A DNA stretch of 64,000 nucleotides. Source: Scilla litardierei (Eukaryota > Streptophyta > Magnoliopsida > Asparagales > Asparagaceae). The stretch covers positions 180,707,051-180,771,050 of the forward strand of contig CM061138.1 in assembly GCA_030789695.1 (NCBI GenBank), given 5' to 3'. How positions within the stretch are numbered: the stretch's first letter is position 1; each line of letters opens with the position of its first letter. The notes below the pieces were generated by a model that saw only the letters and a list, made by a program, of their open reading frames with translations, was not told the DNA's origin and made no database searches. Positions 33,872 to 45,800 of this stretch are shown piece by piece. Made by a program: the position numbers and the translations under genes.

Positions 33872-36800
33872 GATATATATATATATATATACATCCACCA
33901 CATAACCACATACATACCATAATATCAATCAATATTCTTAGTCAAGTAAAGCCCACATAATGCCATCACTTTTCACCATATAACAACATTACAAATATCA
34001 GCACACGTATAATTATAATACACTCTAATACATGCATTCATCGTATAGTCACATACATATAACATACATTCACACCATATCCATCTACCTATAATTAGTA
34101 TACCGACACAACTACTTATCCAAACCTAGTTTAAGACATACCATAACCGTGTATACCTCACGGTATGTACGCACACGCACAACATCCCGTAAATGTAAGC
34201 AATACCAAACAAAATTATAACCCTATTAACATACGTATATCACACATATTCATATAGTAAGCACATATCTACTCGAGGCTAAGCACATTCATATCCACGT
34301 ACGAGCACACGCTCACACGTACTAACATATAGATCATATATAGGCATGCACATTTAACTATACGTACCCCATTATCATTACACTTAACATACATATGACT
34401 TACTCGTATACTATTTCAAGCATCTACAAGTATCTTCAAACTACATACACTACTAGTATATACTCCAATACAATTTCCAATATATATACATACATTCTTA
34501 AAGTGTTATAGCTATCCACACATATATAACTAATATCATCCATACAACTTCATATACATCATGAATAACACTGAGTATGTGTATATCACACAAGCGGCAA
34601 ACATTAATATACTACAGGGGAGTACACTCATATGTGAGTGATACGCCGGGGTTCACACACACGGGTCCACACACTCTACTTATACATGCACCACAGCGAC
34701 ATCGCAATAAAATCAATGTGCTCACTACTATACTAAGGTTGGCACATGCAACGACAATCACTAGCATCTAAACAATAGAAAGGAAACCGAAACCAAAAGC
34801 GTAACAAACAAGATCGAAAAGAGCGAGTTCAGATAAGGGGAGGATAAAGAGATAGCTGGTTGGGTGAGACAAAAATATTGCTCTAAATAATTAAATAGGC
34901 GAAAGAGAGTCATGTGTAAAATATGATGTCGTATATATCTATTCTTATGAAAATATGTAGGAAAAGCGAGCAGACTGAAAAGAATTGAAAACACGGAAAA
35001 AGTTTTTAGGCGAAGAAATAATGAGTAGGGTGAGGCAGTGATCGTTTTGTAAATGAAAATAGGTTTATACAAAAATTTTGAAATATGAGCACAATAAATA
35101 TAGATCTGATATTAAAAATATTGAAGTTCTATTTAGCTTAGGAAAATACTCTAAAAGTATGTACGGTAAGTGAAAAATATTAATAATAATAAACTGAGTA
35201 GTGTAGACATGGAAGGAATGTCATTTTGAATCTTCAAAATGGTAATAAAGTTTTAAAACCGAAGTACGATAGCTATAGGTTAGAAAATTGTCTCGAGATT
35301 GTAATAAAAATTTACGACCAAGACGACATCAAAATCTAAGAAAGTATTTTAGCTCCACCGAAAGTAAGGAATTTAAATATTAAAAAAAAGAGGGGTTTTA
35401 AAAACAAAATTTTAACTGAGTGAACTTTTAGTAAGGAAAATCGAAAATAAATTGGAAGAATCAAGATTGGCAACGGAGAATATTCGAAAGATTAATGACA
35501 ATCGTCAGAAAGCGATCACGTGTATCGAGGGCAAAGATTTTGATCGCGTGATGAATACGCCTAGGATACGATTCATGAAAAGCTACGTTGGGATTCTACG
35601 GTCGATAACCCAGAAGTGTAATGATCATGGAAATGATAGAATCATGGGTTCTAATTATCGGGTAGGCTGAAGAACAAGAAGAACTTAACACTATGACTCT
35701 CTAATGAACTAGACTGTAATAGGTCTCAGGGAAGGGTCCTAAGAGTAACAAGATTAGTTCTGCTGAGCCCGAAATTGATGAACTCAACGAACAGCTAAAA
35801 GAGAAGCTCTAGAAGTCTAATATGGTCGGGGCTGGGTGAGAGACTGCTAAAGCAACCTAAGACGAGTACACTTAATCTTGACGAAGGCCTTGACTATCAA
35901 ACCTGGACATCTACCTAAGTCTTTCTACCATCTAAGACAGGAAAACGTTCAGATTAGACTTAATCATGACCTGGATGTTCCGAATATTTAATTGGATGTT
36001 GTTTATCATTATTGTTGTTCTGATATTTCGCGGATGCAAAAAGGACCTGCATGGGCCACCAACAAAACCTGTCACGCCCCGCTTCCATAATATGGAAGGC
36101 GAGACGTGTGGATGTCCGCTCAGACGTGGAGCTGTGAAGCTGCCGTCTGATAAGCGTCTGTAAAAATTTCAAATAGTAGCAGGTCCTTGCATTGCGACGA
36201 AACAACAATAATAATAATGAAGCAGATAAAAGAACATCCACCAACATCCAACAAATTTTTTTTCAACATCATAGAAAAAGTCACAGAAGTACCAGAGTCT
36301 GAAAAGAGGCCTAAAGCATGGTCGACATAATACATAACATCAACATAAAGGAGAAGTGCTACACACCGACAACCTAACATTAACTAGGCAGAAAACAACA
36401 TCAACAAGAAAGAGCTCTAGAACTGGTCTCCAGTGTCCTCGAACTCAACACCTGCAACCTGTTCGTCCTCGGCGTCGAATTCTGGCTCACAACCTAACGT
36501 GTGACGCCCAAAAGAGTAAAGAGGCACATGTCAGCAAAGTCTCCAAGGAGACTTTGTGCTATGAAACTATTAAAGGTAAATTAAGTGCAGCTAGCAGTTC
36601 TATAAAGAATGAAAGCAATGACATGGCAGGTGTGGCATGAGTGCAACAAGTGAGTAAACGAGACAAGCACGACAAGTGTAGCAGAGCTACTAAACAATAT
36701 TCACGATTTTCACGATTAAATTGCATTCATGATGTGCACAGGGTTAGAGCTGAAGTTGCTGATCTGGCATACTTCTATACTGAGTGGTAGCTTAACCCTA

Positions 36801-39800
36801 CCCCTCCCACGTGTGTCGAGCCTTGGTTTTCCAAGTACGTGAGCTCGCTTCTGGATCACGAGTCCAGGAAGTGTTTCTCAATATGGACTGGCGCCCATCT
36901 TCTGGATCACGAGCCAGGAAGTGTTTTTGGCATAGGGTTGTGCCTGCAAAGCAGGTGCCTAGCCTCAATCATTACAATAAGTGTAGCGTGTGCTACGCAA
37001 TCACGATGAAACATTGAATGCATGCAAGATGTACAAGATGCATGAACATGGCATATAGATAGTCAAAAAGAAGTGCGTACAGATATTTAAAGTAAACGTG
37101 ACATACATGGATGCATGAAATGACATGACAAGGGATCAGATCTAGCTTTGTTGTCATTAGAAAACGTCTAGGCGACTATCATTTCATCACCTAGTCTCTT
37201 TTACGCTAAAAGTAAGTAATGGCCTGAAACACGGCCTAAATAAGGAACTGGCAAGTTTCACTTGCCTGAAATACGGGCTGGAATCACAAATCTCAAAGTC
37301 CAACCACAGATTCACAAAGTCCAGAGCTCCCACGCTCAGTCCAACAATCAGCCTACAGTCCAGTATTATTAAGTTGGATTAGTGAGTTACAAAGCAGTAA
37401 AAACACAGTTTTTATCTTGTTAACATGCGGGTGTGGGTTCCTACGGTTCAGGTATACCTTAACACGACGCGAGAGCTACACTGACGTCGGATAGCGACGT
37501 CAGGGGTTGGATTTCGGTAGCGTGTAAGGTAACAGCGTCGACTCGGGAACGGTAATGGGTCGCGAGGAAAACGTATCACATCTGCGTTAACGGATTTCCC
37601 GTATCAGGCTCAAAGTGCTCAGCCAATAATATAGTATATAGAAACGAACTAAGTTAACACATCACATGCATATAATGATACATATATACTGTTTTGTAGG
37701 GCTGGCGCATTATACATGCAGCTAACAACTTATACCCTACTAACTAACCCCAGTATAGTAATGATAACAATGTATGAAGTCACTAACACATATTATTTAC
37801 AATACTAATTATCTCATAATATAATGTATAAGGTATATAACAGTTGAGAGAGAGGGGTTCTCTGTTTTATTTCGAAGCAAAGTTGTTTCTCCAAATGTGA
37901 GATCCTTCAGTTGTAGGCTTCTTGCCATTTGAGTTTATTAATGCTCTTGACGTTAATCTCCCAAAATGATAAAGTATATAACATGTACTATTAACAACTT
38001 ACGTGTTCGTTTCCCTTCGTTGCTCTTGCAGGCGAGGCAAAGAGCGGCTGCAGTTGGCCGACGACTAGTGATGGGCGAGCTCCGTACGGCAGCGAGTGGG
38101 TGGTAGACGGTAGTGACGAATGGAATGCTAGAGCATGCCGTAGGGAAGTCGTGGCGTGAGGCGCTACCCTCGTCGGAGACTCGTGTGCGACGGAAGGGAT
38201 GCAGGCTGTCGAGGGAGGTGACGCGGACTGGGGAGCTGGGCGAGGTGGTTTGGAGTCGGATGGTCGTGCGGCTTGGCGAAGAGGCGGAGGGCGACTGGCG
38301 GTGGAGCGGCGACTGGGCTGCGAGGTGAGATGCAGGGGCTGAGCAGCTGAGTTGGAGGAGGAGGGAAGGAGCTTGCGGCGAGGTCGGGGCGGGTCGCTGA
38401 AATCCTCAGAAGGGTTGGCGGATTTGGAGGCTGCCGGCGAGGTCGCCGGAGGAGGGGCCGGTTGTCGGAAGTGGGGCTTTGGCAGTTCGGCAAGGGAGAG
38501 GGGGAGAGAGGGCAGACTTTCGTGCGGTTGGTGGAGATTCCAAGCGATTGCTAGGGTGGCGGTGGCTTCGTCCGATGGTAGGGCGGCGGGTTTGCTCGGA
38601 GCTGACATCGGGGATGGCAGCGACGAGGCAACAGGGGATGCGAGTGGACCTGGGCGGTGGGTTCGTTTGCAGGCGGGGTTGAGTGTTGGTGCCGCCGTTT
38701 GAAGAGAGATCGTGCTGGGCGGAGGCGGCCTCAAACGGAGGGGATGAACGGTGAACTGGGCAGGGCGCGACTACGGGGAGGTGGCGGTGTAAGAACAGAG
38801 AGGGCTGGGCTTCGAGAAAGTGGCGGTCGACGGCGTAGATCTGAGCGGCGAGTCGGAGGCGAGAATGGGTTGTCGGCGTTCGAAGAGGAGAGGAAAAGGT
38901 GCGGTTGCGAGTATCAAGGGGGAGTTATCCTCGTACAGGAGAGAATGGGGCTGACGTGCTAATGATGGAGAGGGTCAAAAATTCAAACGTGGGTGGTTGG
39001 GTTTGGGTCCACTCACATGTGAATGGATAGGGAGAGTGAAAATAATTAAGTTAGGATATTAATAGGTTAGAATAGAATCAGTTGGGATTTAGTTTGTTAA
39101 GATACAATTAGTTAGGAGGATAATAACAGATAGTGGCGTTGGATTTATTATTAAAAGTTTTGTTTTAAAGGTAACTCAGAAAGGTCCTCTTCTTTAAAAC
39201 GTTTGGATTATTAAGATTTGAATAAAATTTTTGTTAAAGATATTAATAATATAAATAATAAGATTATTACCAATCTGCTCATAAATATCAAAAAAATGTA
39301 AAGAAAACACCGGAGCGATCGCACCTGCGAGAGGGTCGCAATTACGGGGTCCGGTCGCGCGTCTGAACTACGGAAAGCAGTAATAAAAATCAAATACACA
39401 AAACACACATGAAACACGGCTTCGTGCTAAAGTACGTACGGTCGGAACGTGACCGTGACAGGAGGTGGCTGCGGAAGCACAATTGAAGGTGGATAATACT
39501 CGGGCTCTATGTGAGTATCTGTGTCTTCATCCCGAGTAGCGTCCTCCTCAACGGTCTGCTCCGGCTCCGCTAGCACGACCTCCTCAATGATAGGCTCTGG
39601 TGGTGCGGGCTGCTCCATATCTTCAACATGTGGAGGGGGTCAAGGGCAAGAGACGACTCGGGCACGACATCATAGACAATGCCATCGTTGCCTTCGCTGG
39701 TCTCGTCCTTGGCGGCAATATAAAAATGCAGGGTGTCTCCTCCAAGCTGAACGTGAATATAATCTTCAATGGTACCTGCAGTAGACACGTGATTCATAAT

Positions 39801-42800
39801 AAAATTAATAAGCACTCGTTCAGATGGATCATCACCTGCCATAACATTTAATGAGCCTTTCGATCGAACGGAGTACAACATGCGTCCCAAAGCTGCTGCT
39901 AAATGAAGATCATTGATGGTATTCACTCGCATTCTGCTCATAGATTCCCTTGAGGGTCCTTGCAGCTCTTTGGTGAAGAAGTGGAGTAGCCTTGAGTCAT
40001 CAAACTCATGCTCTGGCACCTTTATCAATAAATATTCGAATCTGTCTTAAGGCTCACCAGAAGCATTCTTCATCAGCCTGCCTGAAATTGGCGACCCTCT
40101 ATTGGTCTATAAAGTATTGGATCGTGAAATTTGCTCCAATAGGGGGTACCATCGTTGCGCTAAATATGCACCTGATAAAACAAAGATAAACAACCTGGAA
40201 AAGAATGTCAGTGGCACAAGAGAGATAAAGATAATAATACTGTAGGTGACAGAGAAAAATATATCACTTTGTTTCTTTTTATAAATTTTTATTTTTATTC
40301 GAAGTCTAGCAACCTAATTGTGATAAATAGGCAATATGGCGAAACGCCTCCCTTGCAACGGCACCAAAAACTTGTTCGTTTCCGAATTTGCACCCGGAAG
40401 TACGAATGTCGTTTTACCGCAAGCGCACGATATGTGTAAATATCGGCGAAGCCGTTCTCTTGCAGTCAACTTCACATGGGAATGCATGCATTAAGCTTGA
40501 CACTTGGCTCCCGTACCATAAATCGGTATCCACTCTCGTGATTTACGGACTTGGATACCACACTACGATTGGTTCGAACAGTCGGGCTATTCTCGTAGTC
40601 ACCGACTAGCAGATCGAGGATTAGTGATCACCCCTAGCTCTCTAGTCACTCTCGTGATCGCGAGCCCTAGAAACGGCCACTAAGCCCAAATCAGATTCGT
40701 GTGGATCGTCCTTAGAACGTAGAGCTACTTTCGTAAACTTCCAATTCTAAGGCTAATCCCCCCAAAACCCTTGTTGAAACCACCATAGGGGAATCCTAGA
40801 TTCATCTAACTAAGGTTTAACCTATCATACAAACCCTAGAATCCTAGGGTTCATCCCTAATCCTAGCACTAGTTCTACTCAATCATAGGAAAAGATATAT
40901 GAACAATGGAAATCAACATCACAAGTAAGAATGAAAGATTCGACAACAAAAACAATTGAGAAATACAATAAAGAGGGATTCAACAAGAAATACTTAGCTT
41001 AATGAAGATCCATTACAAAAATCAGCGAGGAGGGAGCCTAGGGCGTAGCCTAGCCTCCTAAAAGAGTCTCCAAACCCTAAAAACTATTTATCCTAACCAA
41101 AGAGAAGATAGCCCAACAATGGCTGCTCAATCCCTATATATATCCCTCAAAAACCCCCCAAAATAATCCTAAATCAAGTTGGACCCGTGCGCTCTGCCCA
41201 GGTAGCTCGGGTTGGCTGCTGCAGGTCGCTCGGCCGAGCACATGCACAGTTTGCCCGAGCATAGAAGATTCCTGCACAGATTTGCCTACTTGCAGAAATT
41301 CCCTAGGGCTCATCCGACATCCGATTGGCACGTTCTTGGTGGCGTTGGAATCGTTATGAAATCTGCTACCTGGAAAAAATATGAGAAAAATACTGTAAAA
41401 TTTCCGGTGATATCAGATCATCAAAGAGTGAAGGGTTGTCTTGAAATTTGCACTTTTTGGCCATTTTTACTCCGCTCGGCCGAGCGACTTGGGTCGCTCG
41501 GTCGAGTGTGCCCTAGCGCTCGGTCGAGCGTCTCTTGGGTGTTTCAATCTTAGCTTGGTAGAATCGATGTCACTCAGTCGGAGGAGGGCTGCTCGGTTGA
41601 GCGGTTGGTCGCTCGACCGAGCAAATTAATGTCAAAACTTACAGAGAGTTTGTAGGCATAAATTGGAACTGCTTGACGGCTAGCTTGGTAGAGCGTTTGG
41701 GGTCGCTCGGTCAAGCGAGTTGGGTTGCTCGGCCGAGCGACCCATCGCAGCTTTGCTCCTCACTCACGGTGTCCTCGCTCGGTCGAGCGCATGGCACGCT
41801 CGACCGAGTGACCTGGAACTCAGCCATGCCTCTCTTTTCTCCTCTCCTTCCTTCTTTGCTTTCTTCTTTCTCTCTTCTCTTTCTTCTTCGCTCCTTCTCC
41901 TCTCCAGCGACTTTGAGTCATCATATGTGGCGCCGCTGGTGCTTCTGCATCAGTGTTCGTGCCCTCCTCTCCAATATGCTCCGAATTGCCCGATATTACC
42001 TGAAATGCAACCAAATGCTCTTAAAGTGAATAGTTTCAATTATCAGCGTAAAATCATATAAAATCGGGATTTAAGTAATCATTTTGACGTGTAAACATAT
42101 AGATAAATGTGGAATATTATGACACATCAACATGCACGGACGTGCAAACCATGTTTTGTACATATTATGTCCATTTGACCTCCATTCGACTTGAAACTCA
42201 CTAAATAGACATATTAGACACATATGTCTTGTTTGCCATCATCAAAATTAAGTTTTGACCCTAGGTAGTGGGCTAACTTATGCCAACATGTCATTCACAC
42301 AAAATAACCCCCATGGCCATATATTCATGGGTTTGCCATTGGGCTTTTTTTCCATTTTCCCCCTCGGTCCTTTTGCACTTTAACCCTATGCTTTTTCCTT
42401 TTTACCCCAGACAATACCCACACTAATACCCACTCTTCTCTCTTTTGTCACTTTGCACGGGTCCCACATCATGTGGGTGAGTTTTTTTGGTTCTCGTGCA
42501 CTATGTGCGCATGTTATTTCTAGTACATGTATATATTAATATGAAGAATGCAAATATGACATGAATATTGTGCACGAGCATAAGATTACATAAACCACAA
42601 AGCATGAATCCAGTACTTATTGATTAGTTAACGAGTTACCTTCTTGCTTCATTTTTTTAGTGCATTCACTTCACTCTCTCAACTCAGCCTTGGATCTAGT
42701 TGGATGAAAAGAGAACCCTAGGCCTTTTTTCGGAGTTGGAAATAAAATATCTATACTAAAATATTTTAGATATTTCTTGAACATTAAAATATCTTTAATA

Positions 42801-45800
42801 AAATATCTTTAGATATTTCTTGAAAAATAAAATATCAAACTATTTTTAATAAACTATCTTCGACGTCTAGAAAATTCTTGAAAATATCTTTGATTTTAGG
42901 AGAGTATCTTTGACTAAGAAGTAACTTTAACTTTAATAAAATATCTTTGACTATGAAAATATATTTAACTTCTAGAAAATAGCTTCGAAACTTAGAAATA
43001 TTTCTAATTAGAAACTTCTTTATTATTTTGATTTAAGGGTTATTTACAGTATGTATATTATATCCTAATAAGTAATTAAACTATGAGATATGGCATAACA
43101 TATCATAATTACCCATAATCTATTAAAAATTAATTTCTTTCAAATTAATTAAATTTTTTACAGAAAATTAGCTATATAACTTTTTAAATATGTATTGATT
43201 TTTGAACATTTTTTATGTATTTATAAAGATTTTTTTCTTAATTTATTTTATTTCAAAAAAATTTGTGTGCTAACAGTATTTCTAAGGAATATTTTTGTTT
43301 AAAAATGGTTACATGCAAGTCACATGACTAGAATTTGGATGTTAGATTGATGGATTGGCACTGTCTGAAAAAGTATAGTAAAGCTTGTTGGGGTTTCAGT
43401 TTCACACACAAAAATTAATAGGGGGGTTTCCCTTAAAATGTGCCAAATTTCATTGGGGGTTTCAAAATTTATCCATTGAAAAATAACTACCATTATTGGT
43501 AGTCAAAATTTAATGAAATGGATTGCTTTAGTCCTTTTGACACCTATGTCATCTATATGCAATGTTGATTGTGCATAAATAGAGAATTCCAATCATGATC
43601 TATATTTTATTGTAGTTGCTTTCTTTTGTATAGAGTACTAGCGAAATTAGAAGTGTAAATTCATTTCTGGCAGGTATGGTGACTTGTATAATGAGCAAAA
43701 CGTGGCTATTAGTGGCACTCATACTCACGCTGGCCCTGGTGGCTACCTTCAATATGTAACTTACATTATAACATCCTTTGGTTTTGTGCGCCAGTCGTTC
43801 GATGTTATTGTTGATGGAATTGCGAACGCCATAATACAAGCTCATGAAAACTTGAGTCCTGGGTCAATATTTGTGAATAAGGGTAAGAGATGTGATTCAT
43901 GATTTTGTATCACTGTATATGCTTTGCTACATCATATTGTACATTATATATGCTTTCTCAATTTTTTCTTCAACTATTGCAATCCTCCATGTAACTTGAC
44001 CATCCATTTTACATTGTTTATATGTTATTCCCGTTCGTTCAAAAAGAAAGAATTCTTCTCTGTATGCATCTTAACAATATAGCAAAGGCATCCATATTGG
44101 CAATTGCATGTATTAACACCACGCGGGAGCTAGTTAGCGAATATTAAATATTCTTTATTTCTTAACAGAAGAATGATGCACATAGAGCAAGTTTTGTTAT
44201 TTGACTAGTTGTCTATCCTACATTGAAAACATACTTCGACGGAAATATGACCTAAGAGAATTTTACAACAAGGAAATTTATGTAGTAATCGTCTAGATCT
44301 TTTGTGAAATATGAGGATGAGTGGTGCTTACTTGGTTACACTGCTTTCTTGGAAACAATGTAGCTTGCTGAAGAATCTGTGGTATAGATTGATCCTGGCT
44401 GAATCTTTTTTATGAATTAGCAGATTAGGATAAATGAGAAATTCAGAAAACATTTCTTGGTAAAATTGTGGACAAAGAAGCAGTTTATATATTGATGTAT
44501 TATTAAATTGCATTAGCCTCTTCCATATTATTTTTCTTGATTTCATGTTGTCTGGGCTTTTCATAGATCTTTCTAATGTAATGTACTTCTGTGAAGTCAA
44601 TAATAACATCATTTTTGGTATATGAGGTACAATTATTTTTCCTTTTTATAGTTCATTTGATGGATGTTTGCAAGTTAGTTGTAATTCTACAACTTTGCCT
44701 GTTACTAGTTTGTGCCAACTTGAGTGGAGCTTCCATCGAACTTCGATAGTAATGGCCCATGTCTTGTTTGTTTTATGAACTTTATTCCAGCAGAGAAATA
44801 TCCATATCTGGTTTTTCTTTTATGTCCATTGTTCCATAGTGTCCAAAGAATTTCGTGTTTTATTTCTTTCATAAGCTGTAGGATCTTCTTGTATAAAACT
44901 CGAGTGCTTGGTTTTCAGGAGAGCTTCTTGATGCTGGCGTAAACCGCAGCCCAAGTGCTTACCTGAACAATCCTGTCGATGAGCGAAAAAAGTACAAGTA
45001 TGATGTTGATAAAGAAATGACTCTGCTGAAGTTTGTTGATAGTAAATGGGGTTCAATAGGTAGTTTCAACTGGTTTGCAACTCATGGAACATCTATGAGT
45101 CGTACAAATTCCCTAGTAAGTGGAGATAACAAGGGAGCTGCTGCACGGTTCATGGAGGACTGGTTCAAACATAAAGCACGTGAAGAATTTGACAATGCAG
45201 AAAACGAGCTTTTGGATGTAAGCAGCACTGGTAATGGACTTCCCCGAAGAATTTCGAACATAATATCTCAGCGGGATGATAGTTGTAAGTTTTCACTACC
45301 AAAGCTTTGGATGTTAGAAATCCTCATTACGAACTGAACGAAGCTATTATTTGTTGCATGCACGATATATCTCATACTATTATCACACAAACTGCTTCTG
45401 CAGATGATTTGTTAACGCAGCGTGCATCATCCTTCCAGGCTTCTGGTGGCAGGATAGTATCAAGGTATTTCAGTGCCACACGCCGTGTACGGAGCGCTTT
45501 TATGCCGGGTATCAGGCCAAAATTTGTTTCGGCATTTTGTCAGTCAAATTGTGGAGATGTGAGTCCAAACGTGCTAGGAACCTTCTGTATAGACACTGGA
45601 CTTCCCTGTGACTTTAATCACAGCACCTGCAATGGGAAGAATGAACTATGCTATGGACGTGGCCCCGGGTATTAATTATATGCATCCTTAGTTCTTTAAT
45701 ATTATTTGCAATAGTTTATCATGTTGAGTTGTATTTTTTGCATGCAAGTTACCCGGATGAATTTGAAAGCACCCGCATTATCGGAGATCGGCAATACAGA

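Larger units (their letters stand above)
29415..39460 (-). mobile_element. Non-autonomous Ty3/gypsy element with 3.4-kb LTRs (Del/Tekay-like)
   Basis: LTRs 29415-32797 (3383 bp) and 36070-39460 (3391 bp), with a perfect TSD GGAGG (29410-29414, 39461-39465). LTR ends are TGTCACG...CGTGACA. On the minus strand AAGGTGGGTAGGA before the 3' LTR is a chromovirus-like polypurine tract, and the very long LTRs starting TGTCACGGTCACG fit the Del/Tekay group. The interior (32798-36069) is only 3.3 kb and contains no recognisable gag or pol. The LTRs are almost identical over most of their length, so this is the youngest of the large insertions. It lies inside the 17-kb gypsy element, which lies inside the ceramidase intron. 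Confidence 0.93.
25120..42129 (-). mobile_element. Non-autonomous Ty3/gypsy (Tat-like) retrotransposon, 17 kb with nested insert
   Basis: LTRs 25120-27235 (3' LTR) and 40373-42129 (5' LTR), both TGTTCG...CATCA on the + strand, with a perfect TSD ACATG (25115-25119, 42130-42134). On the minus strand the 5' LTR is followed by TTTTTGGTGCCGTTGC, close to the TTTTTGGCGCCGTTGCC primer region of Tat-type gypsy elements, and AAGCTTGGAGGATTTT precedes the 3' LTR. Further AAGCTTGGGGGAGTG and AGCTTGGGGGAGAG tracts occur near 28472 and 28572. Without the nested element the interior is about 3.1 kb and holds a gag remnant but no pol. Both LTRs share the conserved CCGCAAGTGCACGGTATGTG word near the 3' end. 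Confidence 0.93.
24066..42288 (-). mobile_element. Copia-type LTR (solo or fragment), split by a gypsy insertion
   Basis: Two parts, 24066-25119 and 42135-42288, belong together: the gypsy TSD ACATG marks the join. On the minus strand the LTR starts TGTTGGCATAAGTTAGCCC, a start seen in SIRE/Tork-type copia LTRs, has a TATAAAAG box (24606-24613 on the + strand as CTTTTATA), and ends TTGTGTCATACA. Total length is about 1.2 kb. No primer site or polypurine tract flanks it in the expected place, so a solo LTR is likelier than a full element. Flanking 5-mers (TAGGG, TGTCA) do not match, so the exact ends or the origin remain uncertain. Confidence 0.6.

Noticed and set aside
33612..33932. Minus-strand 106-codon frame rich in Tyr/Ile
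   Set aside because: It is created by a (TA)n microsatellite and G-poor sequence.
35452..35670. 72-codon plus-strand frame in the 10-kb gypsy interior
   Set aside because: No domain, on the strand opposite to the element and in A/G-rich sequence.
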